Source of the DNA: Enterococcus sp. DIV2402
Lineage (GTDB): Bacteria; Bacillota; Bacilli; Lactobacillales; Enterococcaceae
NCBI RefSeq assembly: GCF_017426705.2
Contig: NZ_CP147251.1
Coordinates: forward strand, 2,022,501 to 2,086,500
Direction of reading: 5' to 3'
DNA length: 64,000 bases
Shown: positions 1 through 9,620 of the stretch, in pieces
How positions within the stretch are numbered: position 1 is the stretch's first letter
How the letters are laid out: each line of letters starts with the position of its first letter
Notes under the pieces: generated by a model
Told to the model about the DNA's origin: nothing
The model's input: only the letters and a program-made list of their open reading frames with translations
Database searches by the model: none
Position numbers and translations under genes: made by a program

Positions 1-94
1 GAATACTTGTTCCTCCCTGAGTTTGAATATCTTCAGTAAATTTTTCTAAACCAACATTAACAACAGTTAATTCTTCGGTAAATAATGGATTCAT
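1..94 (-). CDS. DUF1116 family protein (YlbE/AllG-like), N-terminal part only
   Basis: Only the first 31 codons lie in the window; the gene runs off the left edge. The start ATG lies one base after the fdrA stop codon, so the two genes are clearly one operon. The beginning (MNPLFTEELTVVNVGL) resembles the N-terminus of DUF1116 proteins, which accompany FdrA in the Escherichia coli allantoin cluster (fdrA-ylbE-ylbF, renamed allFGH), where the three proteins form oxamate carbamoyltransferase. Family assignment rests on this short match plus the neighbour, so it is moderately secure. Confidence 0.6.
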   Translation of the reverse strand, partial: MNPLFTEELTVVNVGLEKFTEDIQTQGGTSI

Positions 95-95
95 T

Positions 96-1637
96 TCATT
101 CGTCCTTTCCAACAAATTCGCGGGCCAATAATGCGGCGTTTTGCATACTACTTGCATAAATTGCCCCTGTACGTTCCAGTTTTGCTAATTGTTCTTCAAT
201 ATTTTGCGTATCGTAATCTGTTCCTAATATATAGCCAATTACCTCTAAATGACGACCATCTTTTTCAGCCTGTTGCTTCGCTTGAATGATTTCTTCTACC
301 ATGACGCCAACTGGATCTTGATGTGCGCCATAACCTAAAACAAAATCGAGTAAAATCACACCTACTTTTGGATTTTGAGCTTCTTTTCTAAATTGATTGA
401 TACGATTACTCGGATCAATCATTGGATGCGGTTTGCCATCTGTATATTCATCAGCACCAAAATCAATATAAATATGTCCATCACTTGAGTTTTCATTTAC
501 TTGGTTTTCTGGATTTTTTGCAATGTTGCTATACACATTTGCATATTTTTGTTTCGTAATATAATAAGCTTCCGCTGCTAAAGTTCCACCTGTAAATAAT
601 CCACGAATATATTTTTGTTCAGGTGCTAATTTCTGTCTGACTTCTTCAATCAAAGGAATGTTTAAAGGATGTAAATCTAAATTAGATGTAGAAATACCCG
701 CTAACTCAACTGCTTTCAAGGCAGTATTTTTGGACATCGATTCAAAATAAATGTTTCCATCTACTCGTTGTTCCATTTCACCCACAAACCAAACGACGAC
801 TGGTTTATTAATTGTTTTGACTTTAGCAATAATTTTTTCTTGTACCTTTTTTGCAGGTGGTTTGGAAATCAAAACAATCACTTCCGTATCCGGATCTTGT
901 GCCAATAAATCGATACCTGCTAACATCATTTTCCCACCAATTTCAGCAGTTAAATCACGTCCACCTGTTCCCAACAATTGTGAAATACCGCCACCAAATT
1001 CATGAATACGTACAGAAATTTCTTGTGAACCTGTACCAGAAGCTCCAATAATTCCAATATTTCCTCTTCGTACATTATTTGCAAAACCTAAGCCAATATT
1101 ATTAATAATTGCTGTTCCACAATCAGGACCCATCATTAAAAGTCCTTTTTCGTTCGCTAAGTCTTTTAACATTTTTTCGTCGGCAACTGACACATTATCG
1201 CTGAACATCATGACATTTAGGTTATTGTTTAAAGCTTGCAAGGCTTCTCTGGTCGCATAATGGCCGTTCACAGAAATTAAAGCTAGATGGGCTTTTTCAT
1301 TTTGAACAGTTTCTTGAATCGTATGATATACACGTTTGACGTTGGTCGTTGTGACTTTTTCTTTTTTAGTCAACAGTTCTTCAACTTTAGCTAAAACAGC
1401 TTGTGCTTCCCCTTCATCGGTAATTTTCATCGTAATCACTAAATCACTCGCCTGTGCTTGTTCTACCACCTCATTGGTTAAGTCTGCATTCCGCATTACT
1501 TCTTTGTTCATATCCGTCGCCATTGCAACGATTGCCTGTGAAACATGTTCGATTTGATTAGCTTTGGTAGACAATGCCATCAATGAAACAGAATCAATGT
1601 AGCGATTTTTTAATACTTTTACTACTAAGTTCTTCAT
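96..1637 (-). CDS. fdrA: FdrA family protein (acyl-CoA synthetase-like; oxamate carbamoyltransferase subunit type)
   Basis: 513 residues, the usual family length. Seen: a glycine-rich CoA/nucleotide-binding segment GIIGASGTGSQE (about residues 195-206), the preceding PDCGTA (171-176) and GTGGRD (223-228), all typical of the succinyl-CoA-synthetase-alpha-like core of FdrA. In E. coli the homologue (AllF) works with AllG and AllH to cleave carbamoyl-oxamate during allantoin use, passing carbamoyl phosphate to a carbamate kinase. The partner DUF1116 gene follows immediately, and a PucR-type activator of purine catabolism is divergent upstream. The start has a good GAGGAG site. Role in this host is inferred from family and context. 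Confidence 0.85.
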   Translation of the reverse strand: MKNLVVKVLKNRYIDSVSLMALSTKANQIEHVSQAIVAMATDMNKEVMRNADLTNEVVEQAQASDLVITMKITDEGEAQAVLAKVEELLTKKEKVTTTNVKRVYHTIQETVQNEKAHLALISVNGHYATREALQALNNNLNVMMFSDNVSVADEKMLKDLANEKGLLMMGPDCGTAIINNIGLGFANNVRRGNIGIIGASGTGSQEISVRIHEFGGGISQLLGTGGRDLTAEIGGKMMLAGIDLLAQDPDTEVIVLISKPPAKKVQEKIIAKVKTINKPVVVWFVGEMEQRVDGNIYFESMSKNTALKAVELAGISTSNLDLHPLNIPLIEEVRQKLAPEQKYIRGLFTGGTLAAEAYYITKQKYANVYSNIAKNPENQVNENSSDGHIYIDFGADEYTDGKPHPMIDPSNRINQFRKEAQNPKVGVILLDFVLGYGAHQDPVGVMVEEIIQAKQQAEKDGRHLEVIGYILGTDYDTQNIEEQLAKLERTGAIYASSMQNAALLAREFVGKDE

Positions 1638-1844
1638 TTAGGTTCTCCTCACTTTTATAGCTAACTGTTTATTTTATACAATTATCATAAAATAGGCCTT
1701 TTTAACTAAAAACACTTTATTTTATGAACTTATATCTATATAATAACGATAATGTAATCGCTTTAATATGTACTATTTGATTGAAAATACCTTCATTCAT
1801 TTGTACACAATATACAACTAAATTTTTTGGAGGTATTATAAATT
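1638..1844. promoter_or_regulatory. Divergent promoter region between fdrA operon and pucR-like gene
   Basis: About 200 AT-rich bases serve both directions. An inverted repeat ATTTTAT-n9-ATAAAAT lies at 1671-1693, close to the fdrA start, and could be an operator for the adjacent PucR protein. No -35/-10 pair is convincing enough to name. The regulator has a strong TTTTGGAGG site before its ATG. Confidence 0.4.
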
Positions 1845-3491
1845 ATGGATATCACTGCTTTTCTAAAACTACCGATGTTTGAAGATTTTAAACTTTTAGC
1901 TGGTGAATCAGGAATCACTAATAAAATTACTGGTGTAAATATTTTAGATAATCCTAAAGCGACAGATTGGTTGTCTCCAGGTGAATTAATTGTGACTTCT
2001 GGTTATTTTTTTAAAGAAAGTCCCGAAGCTTTAGTACATTTTTTAAAAAGCTTTAGTCGTTTGAATATCGCAGCAGTCTGTATCAAACCAAAAATTTATT
2101 TAAATCCTCTTCCAAAAAAATTAATCGAATTATGCGATGAATTAGCCATTCCGTTAATTGAAATTCCTTATGGTGTTGCTTTTTCAAAAATCATGCACAC
2201 AGTAATGAATTTACTTGCTGATTCAGCGAGTGAGACTGCCCAAATGGCATTGGATATTAATTCAAAATTTATGGAATACGGGTTGCAAGGTGAAGGTATT
2301 GATTATCTGAAACAGAAATTAGAAAGTTTTTTAGGGAACCCGCTTATTATCACCAATGCAGATTGGAGCCTTTTAGCAAATAAACCAGCCAGTGCCTTTT
2401 ATCCCTATCTTAGACAGCAAAAATCGACGGCTTTTTTTAACCAAACTTTGCTTTCAAGTATTCCAACAAATGTATCTCAATTAAAACATCCAACACATTT
2501 TGTTTTTAAAGATGGTGTCAACGGCGTTTTATTACCGATATTTTTCAACGAAGTGACTTATGGCTATATTATTGTCTTACCTAACCAGCGCCCCCTTTCG
2601 CAAAAAGATTATATCGTTTTAGAAAATGCTTCGATTGCAATCGCATTAAAAATCGTTCATCAAGCTGAAAAAGAACGCATCAATAATAAAGTGCTACGTG
2701 ATTTTTATCGAGAATTATTATTTGGTACGAAAACAATTGAAGAATTACGTTCGTTTGACATTGAATTCGACTATGATCTTGCATATGTTGTCTTCATCCT
2801 GTCCATTGAAACGCCAAGCAAAAGCAATGATTTGTTACAGCAAAAATACGACGAAGACTTGCTGATGCGAACCATTTTAAATGCTGTAAATCACTATCAA
2901 ACAACCTCCCATTTTGATTTACATGTGTTTAAACAGGGACAACAAGTCATTGGTTTAGTAGGGCATCGCGATGAAGTAATGTCAAATGAAACTCAACAAC
3001 ATAAATTTTTCACTGAATTTCATCAGTATTTGCTCTCTTTTTTAGCCAACGATGCCCATGTAACTATCTTTATTGGCTCTGTGCAAAAACTTGCTGAATT
3101 AAATCAAAGTTATCAAGAAGCCAAACAAATGATTGCGTATCAAACACACACTCAGAATCGGTTATATTTTGCTAAAGAATTTTATTTAGAGAATTTTCTT
3201 TATCGACATATTAATCAGCCTGATGCTAACAATTTAATTGAACATTATTTATCTCCATTACTTACCTATGATTGTGAAACAGATAGTCATTTAATTGAGA
3301 CATTGGATGTCTATTTGCAGCAACAGCAAAATTTAGCTGCAACGTCTCGTTTATTGTTCATTCATCGGAATACGCTGCTTTATCGTATCGAAAAAATCGA
3401 AAATTTATTGGGATGTTCACTGACTACACCAGCAACAGCGTTCAATCTAACGTTTGCTTTAAAATTGTACAAACAGTATCCCAAAGCATAA
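1845..3491 (+). CDS. PucR family transcriptional regulator
   Basis: 548 residues. The N-terminal about 125 residues form a PucR domain (MFEDFKLLAGESGI... typical opening). The middle is a GAF-like variable region. The C-terminus carries the PucR-type helix-turn-helix (AATSRLLFIHRNTLLYRIEK, about residues 495-520). PucR proteins activate purine/allantoin catabolic genes in Bacillus and relatives, which fits the divergent fdrA operon; direct control of that operon is an inference. It ends in a strong bidirectional terminator shared with the convergent YibF-like gene. Confidence 0.88.
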   Translation: MDITAFLKLPMFEDFKLLAGESGITNKITGVNILDNPKATDWLSPGELIVTSGYFFKESPEALVHFLKSFSRLNIAAVCIKPKIYLNPLPKKLIELCDELAIPLIEIPYGVAFSKIMHTVMNLLADSASETAQMALDINSKFMEYGLQGEGIDYLKQKLESFLGNPLIITNADWSLLANKPASAFYPYLRQQKSTAFFNQTLLSSIPTNVSQLKHPTHFVFKDGVNGVLLPIFFNEVTYGYIIVLPNQRPLSQKDYIVLENASIAIALKIVHQAEKERINNKVLRDFYRELLFGTKTIEELRSFDIEFDYDLAYVVFILSIETPSKSNDLLQQKYDEDLLMRTILNAVNHYQTTSHFDLHVFKQGQQVIGLVGHRDEVMSNETQQHKFFTEFHQYLLSFLANDAHVTIFIGSVQKLAELNQSYQEAKQMIAYQTHTQNRLYFAKEFYLENFLYRHINQPDANNLIEHYLSPLLTYDCETDSHLIETLDVYLQQQQNLAATSRLLFIHRNTLLYRIEKIENLLGCSLTTPATAFNLTFALKLYKQYPKA

Positions 3492-3522
3492 AAAAACGAG
3501 GTGTAGTCACCTCGTTTTTCGT
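3492..3522. terminator. Bidirectional rho-independent terminator
   Basis: Stem AAAACGAGGTG / CACCTCGTTTT with a 4-base loop, flanked by A and T runs on both sides. It serves the pucR-like gene and the convergent yibF-like gene, whose stop codon lies inside it. Confidence 0.9.
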
Positions 3523-4268
3523 TTCAATAAATACCAACAAGTTACCACACTTGTAAAAGGTAATATTACTGCAACACCCACTCCCGACAATAAAATAATT
3601 GCGAGTTCATCAACAAATGCTTTTGAATGAATCATTTCTTGCCAAGGAATTTTTAAATCTTGATACCAAAAAATCAATGCTAAACTACTACTAATAAAAG
3701 CAAAAAGTAAGGTGTTAATTGTCGAATTCAAAATACTTTTCACGACAGCCATGCTTGATTGAAATAAACGGGAGAAATCGATGGTGCCTTCACGTCGATG
3801 ATAAAGCTCTGTTGTCGCACTAGCAATTGCCATGCTTCCATCTATTAACGCACCAGAAACACCAATAAATAAAACGGAGACACTTAATTCAGAAAAACGA
3901 ATTGGAATCTCCAAATTCATCACTGCTAATTCTTCCATTTCTTGTGCAGGAAAGCCATGAACAGCTAAGCTTTGGATCAACGGAATAAAAACAATGCCTA
4001 ATACCACCAAAAATAGTAACATACTATAAAAAGCAGCTTTCGTTTTTTCATTCCAACCATTGACATACGCTAATGTAATCAAACTATTGCCTAAAATATA
4101 TAATAAGCTTATAAGATAAACCGAAAATCCTTGATTTAAAAAGAAAATCAGCAATAAAAATAATAGTAAATTCATAAATAAGCCACTTAATACATAAAAA
4201 GAAGATTTCCCTATAATAACTCCCATACACAGGATAAATAAAATCAATAAAACACCTAAAACGCTCAT
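3507..4268 (-). CDS. YibE/F family membrane protein (YibF-like)
   Basis: 253 residues from the ATG at 4268, chosen because of the GGAGGAG site just upstream and the 4-base ATGA overlap with the preceding gene; a longer upstream extension lacks support. About six hydrophobic segments. The stretch ALIDGSMAIASATTELYHRR matches the YibE/F signature that places polar residues inside a membrane region. Biochemical function of the family is not established. It sits directly after a second YibE/F protein and the two are translationally coupled, so they probably act as one complex. Confidence 0.82.
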   Translation of the reverse strand: MSVLGVLLILFILCMGVIIGKSSFYVLSGLFMNLLLFLLLIFFLNQGFSVYLISLLYILGNSLITLAYVNGWNEKTKAAFYSMLLFLVVLGIVFIPLIQSLAVHGFPAQEMEELAVMNLEIPIRFSELSVSVLFIGVSGALIDGSMAIASATTELYHRREGTIDFSRLFQSSMAVVKSILNSTINTLLFAFISSSLALIFWYQDLKIPWQEMIHSKAFVDELAIILLSGVGVAVILPFTSVVTCWYLLKRKTR

Positions 4269-5290
4269 TGAATTCTCCTCCTTCCAATTGCAAAGAAGAA
4301 TAATGAAATCGGAATAGATAATAGAATACCAAAACCACCACATAATACGCGTACTGCTTCTAACGATAACAACATGTTGATTGTTTGGCCAAATGACCAG
4401 CCGTTAAATAAATACAATAAAATGACCGGAATCGCACTACTGAAATAAGAACAAATCAATACATTAATCATTGTGCCACTAATATCATTTCCAACGGTTT
4501 TTCCCGATTGTATTAATTGTTTGAGGGTCACTTTATTATTGCGTAATTCAATTTCCTCTAACGTTGAAATAACAGTGACTACCGTATCCAAGGATGCACC
4601 GATTGCGCCAATTAATAAACTTGCTAAGTAGATTGGACGATATGGTCTTGTCAATACACCCATATCTTCAAAACGTAGGCCTTTATCTTGTAATATCGCC
4701 ATTGTAAAATAACAAATACCGAATGCCGTTAAAATAGTGACAATCGTCGCTACAAATTTTTGTAGACTATTTTTTTGAATCCCATCAATGAGAAATAAGG
4801 TAATCGCTACCGAAAAAAACATGTAAACCATTGTCATAGGAATCAACGAAAGCGATGCGTGCTCTCGATAGAACCAAATCGTGAAAAAAAGAGCACTACT
4901 ATTTAACAATGCACTAATAAACGTTGTTAAACCAGTCTTACCCCCTACAAATAATAAAGTTAATAACAATAAGCTAACCATAAAGAAAACAAAACCATCT
5001 CGCTTTTTTTCCATTACTTCATTACCTTGATAAAAAACTTGATTGCCTTTTTTTAAATGCACACTTTCAATTTCATTTTCTTGATAAGGAGCAACTAGTG
5101 CTATTTCCTTCCCCTTTGCTGCGCCATTCACGACGATTGCTTGAATAAGCTGTTGATTATCTTTAATTTCTATTTTTTGTATTTTTGCTAAGGGTTGCTG
5201 ATACCAATTTCCACTGTAGTTTTGAATGAATAAACTACCAAAAATGCAGATCAGCGTAGTTATTATTCCTAAAGTTATTTTTCGCTTCAT
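4265..5290 (-). CDS. YibE/F family membrane protein (YibE-like)
   Basis: 341 residues from the ATG at 5290, which has a GGAGAAGGAGG site; the reading frame is open further upstream but without a good start. An N-terminal membrane anchor is followed by a short extracytoplasmic domain and about seven membrane helices. The segment GASLDTVVTVISTLEEI is the YibE/F hallmark. Paired with the next gene by a 4-base overlap. Molecular role unknown for the family; the pairing of long and short paralogues is typical in lactic acid bacteria. Confidence 0.82.
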   Translation of the reverse strand: MKRKITLGIITTLICIFGSLFIQNYSGNWYQQPLAKIQKIEIKDNQQLIQAIVVNGAAKGKEIALVAPYQENEIESVHLKKGNQVFYQGNEVMEKKRDGFVFFMVSLLLLTLLFVGGKTGLTTFISALLNSSALFFTIWFYREHASLSLIPMTMVYMFFSVAITLFLIDGIQKNSLQKFVATIVTILTAFGICYFTMAILQDKGLRFEDMGVLTRPYRPIYLASLLIGAIGASLDTVVTVISTLEEIELRNNKVTLKQLIQSGKTVGNDISGTMINVLICSYFSSAIPVILLYLFNGWSFGQTINMLLSLEAVRVLCGGFGILLSIPISLFFFAIGRRRIQ

Positions 5291-5485
5291 GTCGACCTCC
5301 TTCTCCCCATTTTTTAAGCATAAAACAAAATATGGATTTGAACAACCATTCAATTTTTTAAATTTTCATTATAATAGTCGTAGAATTTATCTAGAAAACA
5401 CGTTGTCGATTCCTATTTCATTCGTTCCCAAAAAATTTTCATGCTATACTTACAAAAAAATAATTAGAAAGTTGAAGGTTTTCAT

Positions 5486-7183
5486 ATGAAAAAAGTGATT
5501 CACACACATGGACTAGCTATTCTTGTTATTTTTCTAGTCTCCTTGATTCTTATTCTCCCACAATTGATTACAAAAGGTATGGTTTTAGGCTCAGATGCAG
5601 TGTTTCATTATAATCGTTTTTATGATGCTGCAATGCAAATGAAAGAAGGAAATTTCCAACATTTTATCTCAATGTATGGATTTCAACAATCCGGTCGTAT
5701 CGTTAATGCACTATACGGTCCCTTAATTGCTTACATCCAAGGGTTGTTAGTCTTAATTAGCCCTTCATGGTTTGGCTATCAAGTGGTCTCTCGATTCATG
5801 ATTTTTGTACTTTCAGGCATTTCTATGTACACTTTTTTGAATAAAGCTCATATTCGCTCTTCACTGAGCTGCGCTGGGGCTATTTTTTATTTAACAACAT
5901 TTTCGATTCAATATTGGACAATGCGCCAAGGCTTTTCTAGTTGGGGCGCCGCCATTTTACCACTATGTTTAGTACCAATAGTCGATATGGCTGAAAAAAA
6001 AGAGTTTAATTGGTTAGAATTAGGTATTTTGACAGCCCTTATGTTTCAAACACATGTTTTTACAAGTCTAATTTTAATCTTAATTTATCTTCCATTTTTC
6101 TGCTATGCCTTTATTAAAAATCCGAAAAAAAGCCAGCTACTAAAAAAATTGGCTTGTTCGATTGGTTTGTTCTTCTTGTTGACCTTAGCTATTTGGGTTA
6201 GCTTTTATATGATTTATAGTACGAATACTATTGCTGATCCATTTATTAATCAGCATATGGACCGTAGTGCGATTACTAGCAATGGGCGCTATTGGCTAAC
6301 AACTCCCATCTTTTTAGTTGTATTATTATTTGGACAATTACTTACTAGTGTCTTATTATGGAAAAAATATCCACCATTCATTCGATTATGCAGTGGAACG
6401 ATGTTATTTTTTCTCATCTTATCCACTAATATCGTTCCTTGGAATCAATTACAAGGAAAAGAGTTGCTGATAGTTGATTTAATTCAGTTTCCATTTCGTT
6501 TTTTCGTTCCAGTTACCATCTTTCTACTCTTGTTAGCGTGCTATACTTTTCAATGTTATGGAAAGAAAAATTTATTTAGCATGGCTATCCTTACTGCTAT
6601 TTTAGCTTTCAGTCTTGGACAAGTGATGTTAAAAACTCAAGAGCCAATGAATGAATGGAATACTGAAAAACGCATGGTGCAAACTGGAAGAAAACATTTA
6701 TTTATTCAAACAACGGACAAAAAAGAATTAAAAAAAGCTGTTCATTCTTCAGACTTTACGACGCTTTTGACATTGGTAGAAAAATCAACACCTGATTATT
6801 TACCAATTTATCAGCAAAATCATAAAAATAATTATCGCCAATATGAACAGCATATCCTAGCAATTAATCACCAGTTTAAAAAATATGTGAAGAATCATAA
6901 GCTTTATGTCGAGTGGAACGCCAATCAAGCTGCAAAGGTAAAAGTTCCTATTGTTAAATATGCACGAACGGAACTTACTTTAAATGGCAAAAAATTAACC
7001 GATAAAGATATCGTCTTAACTAAAATTGGGTCTATCACAGTCAAACAGCAAGTAGGAAAAAATAGTTTGTCCATCACATTTAGAGGTAGTCAGCAAATTA
7101 TCTTTCCAATTGCTCTTTCGATGTTTTCCTGGATTATTGCTCTGTATATTCTTTTTAAAACAAAAATAGGTGGGAAATCATAA
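5486..7183 (+). CDS. Large integral membrane protein, GT-C glycosyltransferase-like
   Basis: 565 residues with roughly ten to eleven membrane helices. The first loop after helix 1 contains GSDAVFHYNRFYDAAMQMKEGN, an acidic-residue loop in the position used by GT-C glycosyltransferases and by the so-called 6-pyruvoyl-tetrahydropterin-synthase-related membrane proteins. The C-terminal about 150 residues look like a small extracellular beta domain ending in a last helix. It stands alone, divergent from the yib pair and convergent with ahpF. A role in cell-envelope glycan assembly is plausible but inferred from topology only. Confidence 0.6.
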   Translation: MKKVIHTHGLAILVIFLVSLILILPQLITKGMVLGSDAVFHYNRFYDAAMQMKEGNFQHFISMYGFQQSGRIVNALYGPLIAYIQGLLVLISPSWFGYQVVSRFMIFVLSGISMYTFLNKAHIRSSLSCAGAIFYLTTFSIQYWTMRQGFSSWGAAILPLCLVPIVDMAEKKEFNWLELGILTALMFQTHVFTSLILILIYLPFFCYAFIKNPKKSQLLKKLACSIGLFFLLTLAIWVSFYMIYSTNTIADPFINQHMDRSAITSNGRYWLTTPIFLVVLLFGQLLTSVLLWKKYPPFIRLCSGTMLFFLILSTNIVPWNQLQGKELLIVDLIQFPFRFFVPVTIFLLLLACYTFQCYGKKNLFSMAILTAILAFSLGQVMLKTQEPMNEWNTEKRMVQTGRKHLFIQTTDKKELKKAVHSSDFTTLLTLVEKSTPDYLPIYQQNHKNNYRQYEQHILAINHQFKKYVKNHKLYVEWNANQAAKVKVPIVKYARTELTLNGKKLTDKDIVLTKIGSITVKQQVGKNSLSITFRGSQQIIFPIALSMFSWIIALYILFKTKIGGKS

Positions 7184-7205
7184 TGATTTCCCACCTATTT
7201 TTTAT
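7163..7205. terminator. Bidirectional terminator
   Basis: Near-perfect hairpin with arms AAATAGGTGGGAAATCA and its complement and a very short loop, followed by T runs in both directions. It separates the membrane protein gene from convergent ahpF. Confidence 0.9.
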
Positions 7206-8737
7206 TATTGGCGAATCAAGTAATCAAACGCGCCTAAAGCTGCAGTTGCTCCAGCACCCATTGAAATAATAATTTGTTTATAGATACTATCTGTACAGTC
7301 TCCTGCAGCAAATACACCTTCTAAACTTGTCATTCCATGGTTGTCAACAATAATTTCGCCACGTTCATTTAAAGCTACCTCAGAATCACGTAACCATGCA
7401 GTATTCGGAACTAATCCAATTTGGACAAATACACCTTCTAAAGCAATATGGTGTTCTTCATTCGTATCACGATCAACATATGAAATACCATTGACTTGGT
7501 CGGTACCTGTAATTTCTTTCGTTGCTACGTTTTTAACAACAGTCACGTTTGGTAAAGAATTTACACGATCTTGCAAGACTTGATCGGCTTTTAATTCTGG
7601 TAAAAATTCTAAAACATACACGTGTTTTGCTAAACCAGCTAAGTCAATTGCTGCTTCAATACCGGAATTCCCACCGCCAATTACAGCAACATCTTTTCCT
7701 GTAAATAAAGGACCATCACAGTGCGGGCAATTAGTTACACCTTTTGTACGGAATTCTTCTTCTCCTGGTACATTTACATTTCTCCAAGCAGCACCAACAG
7801 ATAAGATGGCAGATTTTGCTTTAAGAACCGCACCATTTTCTAGTTCAACTTCAATCAAATCGTTTTTACGGATTGATTTGGCACGTTGATTTTTCATGAT
7901 GTCAACATTGTATTGATTCACATGTTCTTCAACTTGAGCCATTAAGCGAGGACCTTCTGTATAAGGTGTACCAATCATATTTTCAATCCCAACGGTATCC
8001 ATGACTTGTCCACCATAAGTTTCAACGATCATTCCTGTATTAATACCTTTACGAGCAGCATAAATTGCTGAACTGTTTCCAGCAGGACCACCACCGACCA
8101 CTAAAACATCAAATACGTCCTTATCTGCGAATTCATCCGCACTTGTTGGCCCAGCAGCTAATTCCACTAATTGTTCAATTGTCATACGACCACTAGCAAA
8201 TTCCACATCATCTAAAAGAACAGTTGGAACTGCCATGATTTTTTTCTCTTCAACTTCCTCTTGGAACATGCCACCTTCAATCATCGTATGAGAAATATTT
8301 GGATTCAATACAGACATGATATTCAATGCTTGAACCACATCCGGACAGTTATGACAAGTTAAGCTGACATATGTTTCAAAGTGTAATTTTTTATCAATTG
8401 CTCGAATACGTTTCGCAATCGTATCATCCACTTTTGGTGCACGGCCAGCTACTTGTAATAAAGCAAGGATAAACGAGGTAAATTCATGCCCTAGCGGCAA
8501 ACCAGCAAACTCCACACGGCTTTCTTGTCCTGGTTGGGCTAAAGCAAAACTAGGCGTACGTGAAAGCGTCACTGCTTCAATGGATAATTTAGGAGACATA
8601 TCAGCGATTTCTTCTAAAAATTCTTTAACTTTTGTTGAATTTTCATCGTCGCCTAGACTTGCTTTAAAAACAATATCTGATTCCAATAGTTCTAAATATT
8701 GCGCAAGTTGTCCTTTAATTTCGTTATCTAATGCCAT
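7205..8737 (-). CDS. ahpF: Alkyl hydroperoxide reductase subunit F (NADH-dependent peroxiredoxin reductase)
   Basis: 510 residues, full family length. An N-terminal double thioredoxin-fold domain has the CHNC disulphide centre at C128/C131. The thioredoxin-reductase-like part has FAD motif VVGGGPAG (about 213-220), the redox pair CPHC (C337/C340), NADH motif GGGNSG (354-359) and a C-terminal FAD motif AAGDCTD. It reduces AhpC in the cytosol. It lies 10 bases after ahpC with its own AAGGAGGG site, so the two form an operon read from the ahpC promoter. Confidence 0.97.
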   Translation of the reverse strand: MALDNEIKGQLAQYLELLESDIVFKASLGDDENSTKVKEFLEEIADMSPKLSIEAVTLSRTPSFALAQPGQESRVEFAGLPLGHEFTSFILALLQVAGRAPKVDDTIAKRIRAIDKKLHFETYVSLTCHNCPDVVQALNIMSVLNPNISHTMIEGGMFQEEVEEKKIMAVPTVLLDDVEFASGRMTIEQLVELAAGPTSADEFADKDVFDVLVVGGGPAGNSSAIYAARKGINTGMIVETYGGQVMDTVGIENMIGTPYTEGPRLMAQVEEHVNQYNVDIMKNQRAKSIRKNDLIEVELENGAVLKAKSAILSVGAAWRNVNVPGEEEFRTKGVTNCPHCDGPLFTGKDVAVIGGGNSGIEAAIDLAGLAKHVYVLEFLPELKADQVLQDRVNSLPNVTVVKNVATKEITGTDQVNGISYVDRDTNEEHHIALEGVFVQIGLVPNTAWLRDSEVALNERGEIIVDNHGMTSLEGVFAAGDCTDSIYKQIIISMGAGATAALGAFDYLIRQ

Positions 8738-8747
8738 AATACCCTCC

Positions 8748-9308
8748 TTAAATTTTACCTACTAAATCTAGGCTAGGTTTCAGCGTTTCTGCTCCTTCTT
8801 TCCATTTCGCAGGACAAACTTCGCCTGGATGTGTCCGAACATATTGCGCTGCACGAACTTTATCAATTAAGCTACTTGCGTCACGGCCAATGCCATCTGC
8901 GTTGATTTCTACGGCTTGAACAACACCATCTGGGTCAATCAAGAATGTACCACGTTGAGCTAAACCTTGCTCATCCAATACATCAAATCCTTTAGAAATA
9001 ACATGTGATGGATCACCAATCATAATATATTCGATTTTACCAATCGCATCTGAATGATCATGCCAAGCTTTATGAGTAAAGTGTGTATCTGTTGAAACAG
9101 AATAAACTTCTACATCTAAGCTTTGTAAAGTTGCATATTGTTCTTGTAAATCTTCTAATTCAGTTGGGCATACAAACGTGAAGTCTGCTGGATAAAAACA
9201 GACAATATTCCATTTCCCTTTAAAATCTTCTGATGAAACTTCGATGAATTCACCTTTATGATAAGCATTTGCGTTAAATTCTACAATCTCTTTTCCGATT
9301 AATGACAT
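8748..9308 (-). CDS. ahpC: Alkyl hydroperoxide reductase subunit C (2-Cys peroxiredoxin)
   Basis: 186 residues from MSLIGKE; this ATG has TTGGAGG before it, and the longer open frame upstream is leader DNA. Peroxidatic cysteine C47 in [10 protein letters not shown] and resolving cysteine C165 in EVCPAKW. It reduces hydrogen peroxide and organic hydroperoxides with electrons from AhpF, the next gene. Preceded by a recognisable sigma-A promoter and AT-rich palindromes that may bind a peroxide or iron regulator. Confidence 0.97.
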   Translation of the reverse strand: MSLIGKEIVEFNANAYHKGEFIEVSSEDFKGKWNIVCFYPADFTFVCPTELEDLQEQYATLQSLDVEVYSVSTDTHFTHKAWHDHSDAIGKIEYIMIGDPSHVISKGFDVLDEQGLAQRGTFLIDPDGVVQAVEINADGIGRDASSLIDKVRAAQYVRTHPGEVCPAKWKEGAETLKPSLDLVGKI

Positions 9309-9357
9309 GATACGTCCTCCAATTAGAATAATTATTTGAGAATACTCTCTATTAATA

Positions 9358-9386
9358 ACTATATAGAAAGTCAGAAATAAGGTCAA
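9358..9386 (-). promoter_or_regulatory. sigma-A promoter of ahpCF
   Basis: On the minus strand TTGACC (9381-9386) and TATAGT (9358-9363) are separated by 17 bases, about 50 bases upstream of the ahpC start. No other candidate in the leader is as good. Confidence 0.75.
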
Positions 9387-9398
9387 TGCTTTTGCTTA

Positions 9399-9454
9399 AA
9401 TTATTTTGAATAATTCTAATCTAATAAAAAGTGTTTGATAATACTCATTTATCA
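9399..9454. promoter_or_regulatory. Candidate operators upstream of ahpC
   Basis: Just upstream of the -35 lies a perfect 7-3-7 inverted repeat AATTATT-TTG-AATAATT (9399-9415), similar in form to PerR/Fur-type boxes, and a second inverted repeat TGATAA-n7-TTATCA (9436-9454). PerR control of ahpCF is common in Firmicutes; the binding protein here is inferred. Confidence 0.45.
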
Positions 9455-9586
9455 TCCTTATTATACTTAGTTTTCATGCTGTTTTTCATAAAATTTCTTA
9501 TTGATAACAATTGTACAACTAAATACTAGCAGCATTTATTATTCTCAATTAACTTTATACATTCTCAATTAGCTAAGAATCAAATA

Positions 9587-9619
9587 AAAACTGGAAATCT
9601 TCATGATTTCCAGTTTTTT
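9587..9619 (-). terminator. Terminator of the PadR-HAAS operon
   Basis: Stem AAACTGGAAATC / GATTTCCAGTTT with a 5-base loop and a T run; also reads as a terminator on the plus strand. Confidence 0.85.
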
Positions 9620-9620
9620 A

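Noticed and set aside
751..1557. Open frames on the plus strand inside fdrA, and similar ones in ahpF, pit, uppP, comEC
   Set aside because: They are antisense shadows of strongly coding genes, without ribosome sites or recognisable products.
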